NCBI GenBank assembly: GCA_020054205.1
Contig: JAGVLS010000020.1
Coordinates: 157,223 to 221,222, forward strand
Direction of reading: 5' to 3'
DNA: 64,000 bases
Source of the DNA: Candidatus Obscuribacterales bacterium
GTDB taxonomy: Bacteria > Cyanobacteriota > Vampirovibrionia > Obscuribacterales > Obscuribacteraceae
Of this stretch, positions 63,415 through 64,000 are shown piece after piece. Positions within the stretch are counted from its first letter, which is position 1; the number at the start of each line of letters is the position of its first letter. Position numbers and translations under genes: made by a program. The notes under the pieces are model-generated. The model searched no databases. It was given only the letters and a program-made list of their open reading frames with translations, and was not told the DNA's origin.

Positions 63415-64000
63415 ATGGCAGTAAATAGAGTGAAAAAGGCAAAACGGTTTCAACTATCAAGCATTAGTAAAACATTAGTAATTTGTTTGTCTTTAAGTTT
63501 GGTCAGCCAACCAGGCTTTAGCCAATCTTCAACCATTACAAATAAAAGTTTGCCTATATCTCAAACAAGCATAAGAATTGCACAAAAAAATATAAAACTG
63601 GAAGAACCAGTAGTAATGACATTGCGCAATGCTAGTGGTGATGAAAACGCTGCTCCAACTCCTCAGGCAGCTGAAATTGTTCAAGAAGCTGTATTAGAAC
63701 AACCAAAAGAAACAGCAGATGCTGCTGTGCTTGATCAAGAACCTGAATCAAAAGCTGATAAGGCAGATGTTGCTATGTTAGCAGCTCCAGTTCCAGGTGC
63801 TGCAGCCAAACCTAATGTTGTACCTGAAGCTGGCGATGAAGTTGTATTTGAAAGTGGCGGACCAATAGTAATTGATAATGATGAAATTGCTGAAGTAGAA
63901 GAAACAATTAAATACGAAGAATTACCTACTGATGAAGGTAAAACGAAAGTTAAAACAGGTGCTAAATTCCCAGTAGTAGCAAATTGTGAAATTACAAGTA
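63415..64000 (+). CDS. Exported acidic Ala/Glu-rich protein, C-terminus cut by window edge
   Basis: The frame is open from the ATG at 63415 to the window end, giving 195 residues. A basic start (MAVNRVKKAKRF) and a hydrophobic stretch (about 15-34) ending GFSQS form a signal peptide. The remainder so far is Ala/Pro/Glu/Val-rich and acidic (EAVLEQPKETADAAVLDQEP), resembling a disordered linker. A possible domain begins near KVKTGAKFPVVANCEITS. GGAG lies at 63401 and 63409, the first at good spacing. No family can be named from this part. Confidence 0.75.
   Translation, partial: MAVNRVKKAKRFQLSSISKTLVICLSLSLVSQPGFSQSSTITNKSLPISQTSIRIAQKNIKLEEPVVMTLRNASGDENAAPTPQAAEIVQEAVLEQPKETADAAVLDQEPESKADKADVAMLAAPVPGAAAKPNVVPEAGDEVVFESGGPIVIDNDEIAEVEETIKYEELPTDEGKTKVKTGAKFPVVANCEITS

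Overview
The window looks like chromosomal DNA of an AT-rich, Gram-negative-type bacterium using the standard code. My best guess for its lineage is a respiring, non-photosynthetic relative of Cyanobacteria (Melainabacteria/Vampirovibrionia). Pointers are an RpoD-type sigma factor of cyanobacterial style, YlqD, an LL-diaminopimelate aminotransferase (DapL), a TPR-CHAT protein, a SpoIID-domain protein, System II cytochrome c assembly (ResB/CcsA) and a chromosomal type IV secretion locus. An outer membrane is suggested by a TonB-like protein, a heptosyltransferase-type enzyme and many secreted proteins. The lineage is an inference from gene content, not a measurement.

Layout. 1-3.5 kb: end of a SpoIID-like gene, a zinc-ribbon protein, tRNA-Ser(UGA), tlyA, a small exported protein and an adenosine-deaminase-like enzyme. 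3.5-4.8 kb: AT-rich non-coding DNA with stacked inverted repeats, and a 42-residue lysine-rich histone-H1-like protein. 4.8-7.0 kb: an exported peptide with seven CKGKEGS-type repeats, followed by a DUF692 (MNIO) enzyme and a DUF2063 partner. This has the layout of a bufferin-like copper or metal-handling RiPP system with an unusual tandem-repeat precursor. 7.0-9.3 kb: minus-strand thyA-folA-cytochrome c-aat operon. 9.5-30 kb: metabolism and cell biology: P5C dehydrogenase, YlqD, sigma factor, a polyprenyl synthase/siroheme-type/ResB/CcsA operon, GT39 transferase, DapL, a dienelactone hydrolase, a PglX-like DNA methyltransferase, TonB and TPR proteins, a hydroxyacyl-CoA dehydrogenase and an oligopeptide ABC ATPase.

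30.3-47.6 kb, minus strand: a type IV secretion-like locus. It encodes VirB4, VirB3-like, VirB8-like and VirD4/TraG ATPase or channel parts, a giant 1518-residue VirB6-like protein, a pilin-like protein, four exported Pro/Gly-rich or unknown proteins (two are paralogues) and a Replic_Relax protein. No relaxase, integrase, VirB11 or recognisable VirB7/9/10 core is visible. A TGGG-N6-CCCA palindrome recurs in its internal intergenic gaps and may be a shared operator.

47.9-64 kb: a coiled-coil gene; a tightly overlapped radA, uvrC, 33-residue ORF, GNAT acetyltransferase, rarA, GT9 series; lgt; a GT87-like transferase; a hydroxyacid dehydrogenase next to glpD; a large exported TPR-CHAT protein that appears to lack both catalytic residues; and the start of another exported protein cut by the window edge.

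The two regions most worth following are the repeat-peptide/MNIO operon and the relaxase-less secretion locus with its candidate operator.
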